From assembly GCF_026153355.1 (NCBI RefSeq), contig NZ_CP110636.1:4774001-4838000 (forward strand): a stretch of DNA of 64,000 bases. The letters run 5' to 3'. The position numbers and the translations under genes are program-made. The notes under the pieces are model-generated. The model did not search any database and was not told where the DNA came from. It was given only the letters and a program-made list of their open reading frames with translations. This DNA comes from Streptomyces endophytica. Its GTDB lineage: Bacteria > Actinomycetota > Actinomycetes > Streptomycetales > Streptomycetaceae. Below are positions 7,338 to 17,162 of this stretch, piece after piece. Numbering within the stretch: position 1 is the stretch's first letter; every line of letters begins with the position of its first letter.

Positions 7338-9537
7338 GCACGGTCGCCGGCCGGGCATCCCGCGCGGACGCCGCCACGCCGGAGCGGCGCGGCGTACGGC
7401 TGTGCCGGCAGTGGGTCCGTACCGGTTGCGCCGTCGGGCGCGGTGGCAGCGGTGGGTGGCTGCGCTTCTGGGCACTGTGCGTCGCCTCGGCGGCGGTCGC
7501 CGTCGTCGCCCTGGCGGCTGTCGCCACGATCGCCACCTACGACGGGCGGGCGGCACGGAACCAGGCGCGCGGCCCCGTGATCACCGAACGGCAGCGGGAC
7601 GCAGTCGGGCTGTGGCGGGAGGGCTTCGACACCGTCGACAAGGTCCCGCACAGCGTGGTCTACCTCCGCCCGCTGAAGCACGGGGCCCAGCCCCCACCGG
7701 GCCTGACCCGCTGGCCGGCTCCCGGTGAGGTGATGCTCTCGCCGGAGCTGGTCCGGGCGGGCCGGCACGAGGGGATCACCAGCCGGTACGGCCACTACGC
7801 GGGTCTGATCGGCAGGTCCGGTCTCGTGTCCCCCTCGGAGCGCCTCGCGTACGTCGGGCCGTCCCACGCACCGGACCCCCACGAACGGGAATCCTGGTCG
7901 TACGTGCGAGGGTTCGGGCAGAGCTACCCGATGGGCGATTCTCTCTACACCCGCCCGCTCGCCCATGCGCTGCTCGCCCTGGGGGCGCTGACCGGCGTGC
8001 CGACACTGGCGCTGCTGGTCGTCGCCGCGCGGGCCGGCTCCCCGGTCCCCGGCCGCCGCGGCGGCCCGTCGCCGGTGCCGGGAGGGGCCCGGCCGCACCG
8101 TGTGGCGGTCCGCATCGGCGAGGCCGTGCGGCCCACCGCCGTCGGAACGGCCCTGGCGGTGCCCCTGATGCTCGCCGCGATGGCCACCGACCTCCGGCTT
8201 CCCGGCACCGGCTATCTGTTGAACGGCGGCGATCTGCGGTCGGCATGGCCCTGGATGCTCGCCACACCGGCCCTGTCCTTCACCGTCACCCTGGTCGCAG
8301 TGGCCGTTGTCCCCCGCCCCGAACGCCGGGGCGCCGTAAACGGACGCCGGTCACCGGCCGGCACGGTTCCTCGGTGGCGGGTGGCCGGGTGCGGTCTGGG
8401 CCTCGCCGCCGTCGCGTTCAGTCAGTACCTCGTCCGGGCGCCCGGCCTCTGCGCCTTCATCGGCGGCACGGTCGTCATGTGGGCACTGCTGCCCTCCGTG
8501 GCCACAGTGGCGAGCCGCGCGCTCGGGGCGAAGCTCGCCGCATACGGGCACCGCACCGGCCGCCCCGGTCGAATGATCGGAGGGCGGTGGACGGTCGCGC
8601 ACCCCGGCGTCGCGGTCCGGCCGTTCGTCGCCCTGATCATCGGGCTCGGTCTCGTCTGCCAACTCCAAATAGCGAACAGTGATGTCGGCGAGCAAGCGGC
8701 CGCGGCACGCGCTACCGAGGCCCGGACCGGAGAGGGCGTGCTCAACGTCCAGAGCCGTGACCTCCGCCCACCGCTGATCGAGACCCTGTCCCGCTCCCTG
8801 CCGGCGGGGTCCCACGTGCTCGGCCTGACCATGGACCTCGACGAGCAGGGGGCGCTTCTCCAAGGTTCCTGCCGTACGTTGCGGTTGCTCGGCCTCGGGT
8901 GCCCCGCCACGCCGAAGGCGGCCACCGGCCGCGACCCGCGCGTGACGGAAATCCGCGACTGGTACGGGCCGGGGCTGCGCGTCCAGGCCGCGCCCGCCGA
9001 GCTGCGTCTCGACCGGCTGCGCGGCTCACTGCTGGTGATCAGCGACGGTCCGGCCCCACGTGCCGAGGTGGAGCGAGCGGCGTACGCGCTGATTCCGGCG
9101 GTGAACGTCGAGGCCCTGGGAGAGACCTGGCTGGTCGGCGCCGGCACCAAGACCCGGCTGAACAACTGGGTCCTACTGTTCGGATCGCCGGGGCTCGCTT
9201 TCCTGCTGCTGGCCGGCGGCTTCAGCGCAGCCGCGGAGTTCGCGCGGGTCCGGCACACCCTTGCGCCGCTCGCCGCCCTGACCGGCAGTCCCACCGCCCT
9301 CCGGGCGGCGGCCGGTTGGCACCTGGCCGTCCCGCTGCTGGTATCGACGGTGATCGCGGTCGCCGTCACCGCCTGGCACGCGGGTTCCTGGCCGCCGTGC
9401 TGGGGGACGGGACGTACTCCTGGTGGGTACTCGCCGCCGCACTGTGCGGCGGCGCCCTGATGGCCGCGACGCTCGGCGTCCAGGGCGGACGGAGTGCCAT
9501 CCGCGCAGCTCGGCGAGGGCAGCCGGCGGAAGACTGA
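7334..9537 (+). CDS. FtsX-like ABC transporter permease, apparent C-terminal frameshift
   Basis: ATG at 7334 overlaps the end of the ATPase remnant. One frame gives ~708 aa to a stop at 9460. Hydrophobic segments occur near residues 35-60, 210-235, 275-295, 310-345, 360-385, 400-425, 615-640 and 680-700, with a large extracytoplasmic region between, as in FtsX/MacB-type permeases. At 9382-9384 (GGG) the coding signal moves to another frame, which adds FLAAVLGDGTYSWWVLAAAL, a good last membrane helix, and ends at 9537. One extra G would restore a single ~734-aa protein. With its ATPase deleted the permease is probably an orphan. Confidence 0.75.
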
Positions 9538-9608
9538 CACTGCCGCGGCCGGTGAGCAAGCGAACTCCCGAGCCGCCGCTCCTATCCGGCGGACGTCCGG
9601 GATCCCGT

Positions 9609-10595
9609 CTACTCATCCGCCTGGCAAGTCTCACTCCGGTAGTTGGTGGGCGGCATGCCGTAGGCGGTGCGGAAGGCGCGGGTGAAGTCGGCCGCCCGGG
9701 GGAAACCCCAGCGCGCAGCGATCGTGTGGATGGGGGTGTGACGGAGGGCGGTGTCGGCGAGGTCGTGGCGGGCGCGTTCGAGGCGCTGGCGGCGGATCCA
9801 GGCGGCGACGGTGACCTCTTCGTCCTCGAAGACGCGGTACAGGTAGCTGAGGGATATGTGGTGGGCAGCTGCGACCGTACTGGGTGTCAGGTCGGGTTCG
9901 GACAAGCGCTGTTGGATGAACCCCTGGACGCGCAGGAGCAGGGCACGCCGACGGGTTTCCGGCGCGAGTGCGTCCTCGGCGTCGAGGGCGTGGGCGAGCA
10001 GCGCGGAGACCAGGTCGAGGGCCACCGTCCCCAGCCGGAGCCCGTCGGAGGGCTGGTAGGAGCCGCTGTCCCTGCACACCTGAGTGAGAAACTGGGCCAG
10101 CAGGGCACCGACGCCCTCCCGCCCCGACATCCGCCGGTTGACGAGCTTCTCGACGCCCTTCGCCGGCAGGGGCAGTAGCCCCCGGGGGACGAAGACTCCC
10201 GTCCCCCGTACCTGATCCTGGCTCTCACCGCTGCCCATCTCCACGTGATGGGGGCGTGAGGTGTCCATGAGGATGAGGTCACCCACGCCGTACGATGCGT
10301 CGCCGCCGGGATGGATGACCTTCGTGATCCCGCTGGTAGCGAGGGACAGGTGGTAGTACTCCGGGTCGGACCGCCGGACCAGCTGCGCGGTGCGCCGCAC
10401 CGTCATCGGCGTGTGCTCAGTCGTACGCAAGCGCACGGCGCCGAGCTCCAGAATGCGCTGTGAGACAGCGAAGTCGGTCAGATGGTCAGTGAGAACTTCC
10501 ATGGGCATGAAACTCCCGGCGACCTGCTCACGCCAGAAGTCGAACCGGTCCGCCGGAGCCACGTCGTCACTCCGGAACTCCATCTCGTCGAGCAT
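9609..10595 (-). CDS. AraC family transcriptional regulator
   Basis: 328 aa from ATG at 10593-10595, preceded by GAGAGGGGG. The N-terminal ~170 residues resemble the AraC-like ligand/cupin domain (RFDFWREQVAGSFMPMEV start). The C-terminal ~100 residues are a double helix-turn-helix of the AraC type with LSYLYRVFEDEEVTVAAWIRRQRLERARHDL split over two helices and the closing RWGFPRAADFTRAFRTAYG. It is divergent from the DUF1254 genes across a 536-base gap, so control of that pair is the simplest inference. Its 3' end faces the ABC permease. Confidence 0.9.
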   Translation of the reverse strand: MLDEMEFRSDDVAPADRFDFWREQVAGSFMPMEVLTDHLTDFAVSQRILELGAVRLRTTEHTPMTVRRTAQLVRRSDPEYYHLSLATSGITKVIHPGGDASYGVGDLILMDTSRPHHVEMGSGESQDQVRGTGVFVPRGLLPLPAKGVEKLVNRRMSGREGVGALLAQFLTQVCRDSGSYQPSDGLRLGTVALDLVSALLAHALDAEDALAPETRRRALLLRVQGFIQQRLSEPDLTPSTVAAAHHISLSYLYRVFEDEEVTVAAWIRRQRLERARHDLADTALRHTPIHTIAARWGFPRAADFTRAFRTAYGMPPTNYRSETCQADE

Positions 10596-11131
10596 GAACC
10601 CATTCCCCCTCTCGCCCGCCGCGAGCACGCCCTGCCACCTGCACGGCATGCCCGAAGCGGAGCTCCCTGCGACAACAGACCACGCGGCTCCCCGCGGAGC
10701 GGGCGGAGAGCCGGAGACCGCCACTGCTCTCCGGCGACCGCGCAGTGCTTCCGTGCCAGCGTAATTCCCCCTCTCCTCGGGGCCCGGAGCCCTGACGCCG
10801 CTGGGTACGCCGGGAGCACGATCGGGGCCCGTGGTCACGAGGGCGACGGCCCCGGCGCCCCCTGGCCGGCTACGTGGCGTTCGGCGAACGTGCGCTGGAT
10901 CGACCGCATACGTCGACCGTATGGCGACGGGCGGACGCCCGCCCCCGGTCCGCATCCCTCCGGGCGCCGGTCCTGGAGGATGCCGTGTCGTTTCGCCGTG
11001 CCCTCCGCCGCGAGCCGAACCGGCCACCGCTCGACTTGGAAGGCCCTCCGACGGACTAGGTGCGGTGGTGGTCCGCGGTGGGTGAGGCCCATGGTCGTAA
11101 GGACGCCCTCTCCCCAGAACGGAGCGAGTCC
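10596..11131. other. Divergent intergenic region between araC-type gene and DUF1254 genes
   Basis: 536 bases, no convincing gene. A perfect inverted repeat CATACG-TCGAC-CGTATG sits at 10907-10923 and is a possible regulator site. Both the araC-type promoter and the DUF1254 promoter must lie here. Short ORFs on both strands have no family resemblance. Confidence 0.45.
10907..10923. promoter_or_regulatory. Inverted repeat, candidate operator in the AraC/DUF1254 divergent region
   Basis: CATACG-N5-CGTATG, perfect 6-5-6 dyad, about 210 bases upstream of the DUF1254 start and 310 from the regulator start. Assignment to the AraC-type regulator is inference only. Confidence 0.3.
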
Positions 11132-12724
11132 TTGCAGAGAGCCGCACCGATCTCACCACAGGTCATGGAGTCGCTCTCGACGCCCGAGCAGGTCGAGACG
11201 TACTTGGGCACGCTGGAATTCCCCCTGGGCGTGCCCACCGACGAGACCGCCGACCGCCTCTACGACCACCTGGACCGTCTGCACGGCGTCCGGGGGTTCC
11301 TCGACGCGTACGCCGGTGTCAGTGCGTGGGCGGCCCGCAAGGGCTTCCTGGCGGCGGGGGTCAGGGACCACGACGTCCTGCTATTCCCGGAGTTCATGGA
11401 CGCCAAGACGCTGCTGCTGACCGGGAACGCGGACACCGTCTACTTCGCGGCGTTCCTCGACCTGACGGAGGGGCCCGTGGTGGTGGAGATGCCGCCCCTC
11501 GCCCTCAGCTTCGTCAATGACATGTGGTTCCGCTGGGTCACCGACCCGGGCATGCCCGGACCCGATCGCGGGACCGGCGGCGCCTACCTCTTCGTACCGC
11601 CCGGATATCGAGGCCCGCTTCCCGAAGGCGGGTTCTTCACGTACCGAGTGCGCACCACGCGGCTCATCCTGGGCGGGCGGGCGTTCCTGGAGGGCGACGA
11701 CCCGAAGCCGGCGGTCGAGCGCGTCAAGGAGCGGCTGCGCATCCACCGCTACGTCCCCGGCCTGTACGGAACGAGTGTCGCGGAGATCGTCACCGGGGGT
11801 ACGGCCCCGCCGCTGCCGTGGACCGCGGAGACCTGGACCGCCGCACTCCGAAGGGCGGACCCGCCGCGCTTCGTTGAGGGCTCCGGGCTGCCCGTGAACA
11901 CCGTGCCGCCCGCGGACGAGACGTACTTCGACTTCGCGAACGAGCTGGTCCAGGATCAGCCGGCCGAGGCGCTCGATCCCGAGATCGCCGGTCCGCTGGC
12001 CGCGGTCGGGATCGTCAAGGACCGGCCCTTCCAGCCGGATGCGCGGATGCGGAAGATCCTCACCGAGGCGGCCGCGGTCGGGAACGCCACGGCACGCACC
12101 CTCGCATGCCGTCCGCGCCCGGCCGAGGGGGCGCACTTCTACGGCACGTCCTCCCAGTGGGTCAACGGCCTGCTCGCGTCCGGCTACGACTTCATGACCC
12201 CGCCCGCGGACGTCACCGACAGCGGCCTCGAACCTCGTCCGAGCAGCGGTGCCCGGAAGCTGAACTTGCGGTCCTGGTGGTGGTACCTGGCCGTGGGCAT
12301 CAGTCCGACGTTCGCCACGCGGCTGATCGGAGTCGGCTCGCAGTACGTGTTCTCGTTCGCGGACCAGGACGGACGGCCCCTCGACGGCGGCAGGCACTAC
12401 CGTCTGTCGCTCCCGCCGGACGTTCCCGCCGCCCGGTTCTGGTCGGTCACCGTCTACGACAACCAGACGCGGTCGATGATCGACACCCCGCAACGGTTCC
12501 CACGGGCCGGCAGCCAGGCCTACCCGGGCCCGGCCGCGGTCGCCGACGCGGACGGCACGACCACGGTGCATTTCGGGCCCGGCCGGCCCGACGGCGTGCC
12601 GGAGGGCAACTGGATCCGCACCACGCCGGCCCGGGGGTGGTTCGTGGTCCTGCGGCTCTACAGCCCCCTGCGGCCGTTCTTCGACAAGACCTGGCGACCG
12701 GGCGAGATCGAGGCGGTGGACTGA
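11132..12724 (+). CDS. DUF1254 / DUF1214 domain-containing protein (first of two)
   Basis: 530 aa if the TTG at 11132 is used; GGAG lies 7 bases upstream, and this start keeps the ISPQVMESLSTPEQVETYLG motif that family members have near the N-terminus. An ATG at 11165 is the alternative. N-terminal DUF1254 (about 20-170, with FVNDMWFRWVTDPGMPGPD and YLFVPPGY) is followed by C-terminal DUF1214 (about 390-520, with FWSVTVYDNQTRSMID and NWIRTTPARGWFVVLRLYSP). No biochemical function is established for the family as far as I know. It lies next to a divergent AraC gene, a HAD remnant and a second DUF1254 protein. Confidence 0.85.
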   Translation: MQRAAPISPQVMESLSTPEQVETYLGTLEFPLGVPTDETADRLYDHLDRLHGVRGFLDAYAGVSAWAARKGFLAAGVRDHDVLLFPEFMDAKTLLLTGNADTVYFAAFLDLTEGPVVVEMPPLALSFVNDMWFRWVTDPGMPGPDRGTGGAYLFVPPGYRGPLPEGGFFTYRVRTTRLILGGRAFLEGDDPKPAVERVKERLRIHRYVPGLYGTSVAEIVTGGTAPPLPWTAETWTAALRRADPPRFVEGSGLPVNTVPPADETYFDFANELVQDQPAEALDPEIAGPLAAVGIVKDRPFQPDARMRKILTEAAAVGNATARTLACRPRPAEGAHFYGTSSQWVNGLLASGYDFMTPPADVTDSGLEPRPSSGARKLNLRSWWWYLAVGISPTFATRLIGVGSQYVFSFADQDGRPLDGGRHYRLSLPPDVPAARFWSVTVYDNQTRSMIDTPQRFPRAGSQAYPGPAAVADADGTTTVHFGPGRPDGVPEGNWIRTTPARGWFVVLRLYSPLRPFFDKTWRPGEIEAVD

Positions 12725-12773
12725 CGTCGCGCGGCGATGAGCCGCGGGCACGAGGTCCGGACGTGAGGTGGCC

Positions 12774-12911
12774 ATGAGCACGGGCCCGCTGAGGAGTTGG
12801 AACGACGGTGCCGCGAAGCGGGCGATCGTCGACTTCGTCACCTCCGCGGCGGTGGAGGGGACGCCGGGCTTCGTTCCGCCGAGGCACCGGGGCGCGGTGT
12901 TCGACAACGGT
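12774..12911 (+). pseudogene. N-terminal remnant of a HAD-family hydrolase gene
   Basis: ATG at 12774 encodes LRSWNDGAAKRAIVDFV, then FVPPRHRGAVFDN. This is the recognisable start of a HAD-superfamily protein found in Streptomyces, where the next residues should be the catalytic motif I (VFDNDGTLW). Here the reading runs VFDNGQHEERP and ends at 12959, so everything from motif I onward is missing. It is a truncated relic sitting between two DUF1254 genes. Confidence 0.6.
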
Positions 12912-12955
12912 CAGCATGAAGAACGACCGGCATGCAGTACGGAAGGAACGACCCC

Positions 12956-14404
12956 ATGAGGAGGAACGCGGTGCCTCACGTGAGCGATGCGCCCAGCCCG
13001 GGCACATCAGCCGAGACCCTCGCGTCGATCAGCGTCCCGGACCGGCTGGAGACGGCCTTCGGCCCGATGGACTTCTTCGACGGCATGCCGCTGCCCGACA
13101 CGGTCACCCGCGGATATGACGCGCTCGATCTGCTACGGGGGATCGAGGTCTTCCTCAATTGTCTGCCCGGCGCCACGATGGTGGCGATGCGGCGCGGGCT
13201 GCGGAGCATCGGTGTCGACTCCCACACGATCGGCTACACGGCCCCGCGGTGCAGCTCGGCACCGAAGGTGCTCACGGCGAACACGGAAACGACGTACGGA
13301 ATGACCTTCCTGGCGCTCGATCGGGACGGCCCGACCGTGATGGAGGTGCCCGAGGGGTCGCTGAGCGTCGTCGACGACCTCTGGCAGCGCTACATCACCG
13401 ACATGGGGATCGCCGGGCCCGACGGGGGCAAGGGAGGCAAGTACCTCTTCCTGCCGCCCGGCTACGGCGGCGACGTCCCGGACGGCTACTTCGTCTCGCG
13501 GTCGCCGACCTTCTCCTGCTGGGCGGCGCTCCGCGTGCTGGGGGGCGTCGAGAGCCTGCTCAGGACGCGGGTGTACCCGCTCTCGGCCGCGGCCGACCCG
13601 CCGGACCAGCGTTTCGTCAACTTCGCCGACACGGACTTCCACATGATCCCCGCGAACGACTTCTCGTTCTTCGGGGAGGTCGACGAGATCGTTCAGGAGG
13701 AGCCGCCCGAGGCGCTCGACCCCGAGCGCGCGGGCCAGCTGGCCTCGATCGGCATCGTGCCGGGCGAGCCCTTCCGGCCGGACGACCGTATGCGCTCGAT
13801 CCTCGACACCGCCGCGCGGGTCGGGTCGGGCCTGGTGCGGACGCTGACCTTCAAACCGCGCGATCCGGGTTCCTACTACTACCCGGGCAGCTCGTGGAAG
13901 AACATGTTCCCCTCCGGAAGCCACGAGTTCCTCTCGCCGCAGGGCGCGCGTCTGCTGGACGCGCGCGCTGTGTTCCATCACGGGGCGATCGTGATCACGC
14001 CGGCGATGGCGACGGCGGCGGTCGGGGCCGGTTCGCAGTACGCCTACACGGCAGAGGACTCCACCGGCTCCTGGCTCGACGGTGCACGGAGCTACACGCT
14101 CACCCTTCCCAGGGACATCCCGGCGAAGGACTTCTGGGCCGTCGACGTCTACGACCCCCAGACCCGGTCGCTGCTACGCACCGACAACCCCTACCCGAGC
14201 GTGCACAGCCTTTCGGACGCCGTGCAGGCCGAGGACAGCGGCGCCACGGTCATCCACTTCGGCCCGACCGCGCCGCAGGGCAGGGAGGCGAACTGGATCC
14301 AGACGCTCCCCGGCAAGGGATGGTTCGTCATCCTGCGGCTCTACGGCCCCCTCGAAAGCTGGTTCGACCGAAGCTGGCGGCCGGGCGAGATCGAACCGGC
14401 GTGA
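12956..14404 (+). CDS. DUF1254 / DUF1214 domain-containing protein (second of two)
   Basis: 482 aa from ATG 12956, with GGAAGG ten bases upstream; an ATG at 12932 is possible but has no such site. Same architecture as the protein ending at 12724: DUF1254 in the N-terminal half (DDLWQRYITDMGIAGPDGG, YLFLPPGYGG) and DUF1214 at the C-terminus (FWAVDVYDPQTRSLL, GKGWFVILRLYGPLESWFD). The two proteins share these landmarks but are clearly diverged, so they are paralogues and not a recent copy. The start overlaps the reading frame left by the HAD remnant. A stem-loop terminator follows about 210 bases downstream. Confidence 0.85.
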   Translation: MRRNAVPHVSDAPSPGTSAETLASISVPDRLETAFGPMDFFDGMPLPDTVTRGYDALDLLRGIEVFLNCLPGATMVAMRRGLRSIGVDSHTIGYTAPRCSSAPKVLTANTETTYGMTFLALDRDGPTVMEVPEGSLSVVDDLWQRYITDMGIAGPDGGKGGKYLFLPPGYGGDVPDGYFVSRSPTFSCWAALRVLGGVESLLRTRVYPLSAAADPPDQRFVNFADTDFHMIPANDFSFFGEVDEIVQEEPPEALDPERAGQLASIGIVPGEPFRPDDRMRSILDTAARVGSGLVRTLTFKPRDPGSYYYPGSSWKNMFPSGSHEFLSPQGARLLDARAVFHHGAIVITPAMATAAVGAGSQYAYTAEDSTGSWLDGARSYTLTLPRDIPAKDFWAVDVYDPQTRSLLRTDNPYPSVHSLSDAVQAEDSGATVIHFGPTAPQGREANWIQTLPGKGWFVILRLYGPLESWFDRSWRPGEIEPA

Positions 14405-14614
14405 GCCGGACAGCGGTGGGTGAGGCGATCGGTCGGATTCCCTCCACGGCGTCGGCGCGGGACAGAGCCCTTCCCGATCACCGGGTGGTCCTGACGCTCG
14501 TAACCCCCAGGGCGCGTTCCGAGGGGAACGGATAGGAACCGAAGAGAACGCAGGTGAGGTGACCCGGGGGAGGCGTCCGACGGGTCGTCCGACGGAAAGG
14601 CCCCGAAAGCGCAA

Positions 14615-14655
14615 GAGCACGGCCAACTCCCGTTTCCTGGGCGTTGGTCGTGCTC
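14615..14655 (+). terminator. Terminator hairpin downstream of the DUF1254 genes
   Basis: Thirteen-base stem, GAGCACGGCCAAC (14615-14627) pairing with GTTGGTCGTGCTC (14643-14655) with one G-U, and a 15-nt loop. The rest of 14405-14828 shows no gene and must hold the amidinotransferase promoter. Confidence 0.75.
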
Positions 14656-14828
14656 CGCTTCGGCTCCCGGATGAATACCAGAGCCCGTAAGGGGTGGCAA
14701 GGCAGGAGTTTTGGCCAAGATGTGAACGAGCCTTGCCCCGGCCGTCGGTCGGCACGTTCAATCGATCTTGATCACGGCAGTCAGGTACCTGGCTGCCGTG
14801 CGCCATGAGATCGAGGAGCGATTGCGTG

Positions 14829-15947
14829 ATGTCCGAGAACGACCGGTCCGTGAGGCCGCACCCGTCCGCCCTTTCCGCGGACCGGCCCAAGAGCCCGGTG
14901 TGTTCCTACACGGAGTGGGACCCGCTGGAGGAAGTGATCGTCGGCATCGTCGACGACGCCAGTTTCCCGACCTGGCACATGGCCTTACCTCCGGTGCTCC
15001 CCGGAAATCAGCACGAGACCTTCCGGCGGAACGCCGGGAAGCCGTTCCCGCCCGAACAGGTCGCCGCGGCCCGCGCCGAACTGGAGGAATTCGTCCGAAT
15101 ATTGGAGGGCGAAGGGGTCACGGTGCGCCGGCCGGAGCCCATTCCGCAGCGCACGCCCTACACCACGCTCGACTGGACCAGCACCGGAATGTACGCGGCG
15201 ATGCCCAGGGACGCGATCCTCGTCGTCGGTGACGACATCATCGAATGCCCGATGGCCTGGCGCTCCCGCTACTACGAGAACCTCGCCTACCGTCCGCTGC
15301 TCAAGGAGTACTTCCACGGCGGCGCGAAATGGACCGCCGCACCCAAGCCCGAGCTGACCGACGCCCAGTTCGACCAGGACTGGACCGATCCGGGCGAGGA
15401 CGGGCCGCAGCGACTGGTGGTGACGGAGTTCGAGCCGACCTTCGACGCGGCCGACTTCACCCGCTGCGGTCGCGACATCATCGCGCAGAAGAGCAATGTG
15501 ACCAATGACTTCGGAATCGAGTGGCTGCGCCGCCACCTCGGCGACGAATACCGCATCCACGTCTTCGAGTTCAACGACTCGCACCCGATGCACATCGACG
15601 CCACGCTCGTTCCGATGGCGCCGGGCAAGTTGCTCATCCACCCCGAACGGGTGCCGGAGGTGCCGGAACTGTTCAAGGGCTGGGACGTGATGGCCGCACC
15701 CCAACCGGTCATTCCGGACGGGCATCCGCTCTACATGACCAGCAAGTGGATCAACATGAACATCCTCATGCTGGACGAACAGCGGGTCATCGTCGAGCGG
15801 CAGGACGAGCCGATGATCTCGGCGATGAAGAAGTTCGGTTTCACGCCGATTCCGTGCAATTTCCGCAATTTCAACAGCTTCGGCGGATCGTTCCACTGCG
15901 CCACCGCGGACGTCCGCCGCCGCGGAACCCTGCAGTCCTACTTCTGA
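14829..15947 (+). CDS. Glycine amidinotransferase family protein (contains a TTA codon)
   Basis: 372 aa from ATG 14829 (GAGGAGCG upstream; GTG at 14826 abuts it). The sequence matches L-arginine:glycine amidinotransferase and StrB-type enzymes over its length, with opening SYTEWDPLEEVIVG, the RDIIAQKSNVTNDFGIEWL region, catalytic histidine in SHPMHIDATLVPM and the nucleophilic cysteine (about C357) in GSFHCATADVRR. Such enzymes move the amidino group of arginine to an amine, often in natural-product pathways. Leu-53 is encoded by TTA (14985-14987), the codon read by the bldA tRNA, so translation is probably developmentally controlled. No pathway genes adjoin it. Downstream lies palindromic repeat copy A. 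Confidence 0.88.
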   Translation: MSENDRSVRPHPSALSADRPKSPVCSYTEWDPLEEVIVGIVDDASFPTWHMALPPVLPGNQHETFRRNAGKPFPPEQVAAARAELEEFVRILEGEGVTVRRPEPIPQRTPYTTLDWTSTGMYAAMPRDAILVVGDDIIECPMAWRSRYYENLAYRPLLKEYFHGGAKWTAAPKPELTDAQFDQDWTDPGEDGPQRLVVTEFEPTFDAADFTRCGRDIIAQKSNVTNDFGIEWLRRHLGDEYRIHVFEFNDSHPMHIDATLVPMAPGKLLIHPERVPEVPELFKGWDVMAAPQPVIPDGHPLYMTSKWINMNILMLDEQRVIVERQDEPMISAMKKFGFTPIPCNFRNFNSFGGSFHCATADVRRRGTLQSYF

Positions 15948-16096
15948 GCGGCAGCGGCCGTACGCGGCCAGCACCCGGACGATCACCGTGGCCGCCCCGT
16001 CCTCCGGCCCCCCACGTACCTGTCTGTCCCGCCGCGGGGCGTCTCGCCGTTGCTCCCCCAGCTAACGCTGGGAGGTGCCCCCAGCGGCGGGCTAGG

Positions 16097-17162
16097 TGTG
16101 CTGTCCCGGGACGTTGGTGACAGGCGACATGCCTTTCAGGGTGCTTGAACGAAGTGAGGGCCTTCTGGCTCGGTGTGGATTGCGACATCTACCGCCGAGT
16201 GCAGGAGGCCCTCGTGATCCACCGTAACGCCCCGCTGACGCCGACCGGCAGGCTGCGTCTGGCCCGGTGCATCGTCGACGACGGCTGGCCGCTGCGCCGT
16301 GCCGCGGAACGTTTCCAGGTCAGCCACACAACAGCCGCACGCTGGGCTGGCCGCTACCAACTGCACGGGCAGGCGGGAATGGAAGACCGCTCCAGCAGGC
16401 CTCACCACCAGCCTCACCGCACGTCCGCCGCGGTGGAGGACGAGGTCGTCCGCATGCGACGCGAGCACCGGATCGGCCCGCTGCGGCTGGCCGCCCGTGC
16501 GGATCTCGCAGCATCCACCGCCCACCGCATCCTCACCCGCCACGGCCTGCCACCGCTGGCCGCCACCGACCGGGCCACCGGCGAACCCGTCCGCCGCTAC
16601 GAACGCGCCCGGCCCGGCGAATTGGTCCACATCGACGTCAAAAAACTCGGCCGCATCCCCGACGGCGGCGGCCACAAAGCTCTCGGCCGGGCAGCCGGCC
16701 GCAAGAACCGCAACAGCACCGGATATGCCTACCTGCACACCGCTCTGGACGACCACACCCGACTCACCTACACCGAAAACCTCCCCGACGAGAAGGCCGC
16801 CACCTGCGCGGACTTCCTCACCCGCGCCACCGCCTGGTTCGCGCAATGCGGGGTCACCGTCGAACGTGTCCTGACCGACAACGCCTGGTCCTACAGCAAG
16901 AACACCTGGCGCCAGACCTGCCGCGACCTGGGCATCCAACCGCGCTGGACACGACCCTGGCGCCCCCAGACCAACGGCAAAGTCGAACGCTTCCACCGCA
17001 CCCTGCTCGACGAATGGGCCTACCACCGCCCCTACAGCTCAGACGCCGAACGACAGGCCGCGTTCCCCGACTGGCTGGACTGGTACAACTACCACCGACC
17101 CCACACCGGCATCAGCGGCCACACCCCAGCCAGCCGCGTCACCAACCTGTCCGGTCAGCACA
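16097..17162 (+). mobile_element. IS481-family insertion sequence with 6-bp GCTAGG target duplication
   Basis: 1066 bp. The ends are imperfect 26-bp terminal inverted repeats, 20 of 26 matching, beginning TGTGCTG on both sides and sharing GTTGGTGAC. The flanks are the direct repeat GCTAGG (16091-16096 and 17163-17168), which fits the NCTAGN target known for IS481. The uninterrupted repeat copy B has GCTGGG at the equivalent place, showing what the site looked like before insertion. One transposase gene fills the element. Confidence 0.93.

Noticed and set aside
14829..15947. Part of an aminoglycoside (streptomycin-type) cluster
   Set aside because: The amidinotransferase is isolated; no other cyclitol, glycosyltransferase or resistance gene is nearby.
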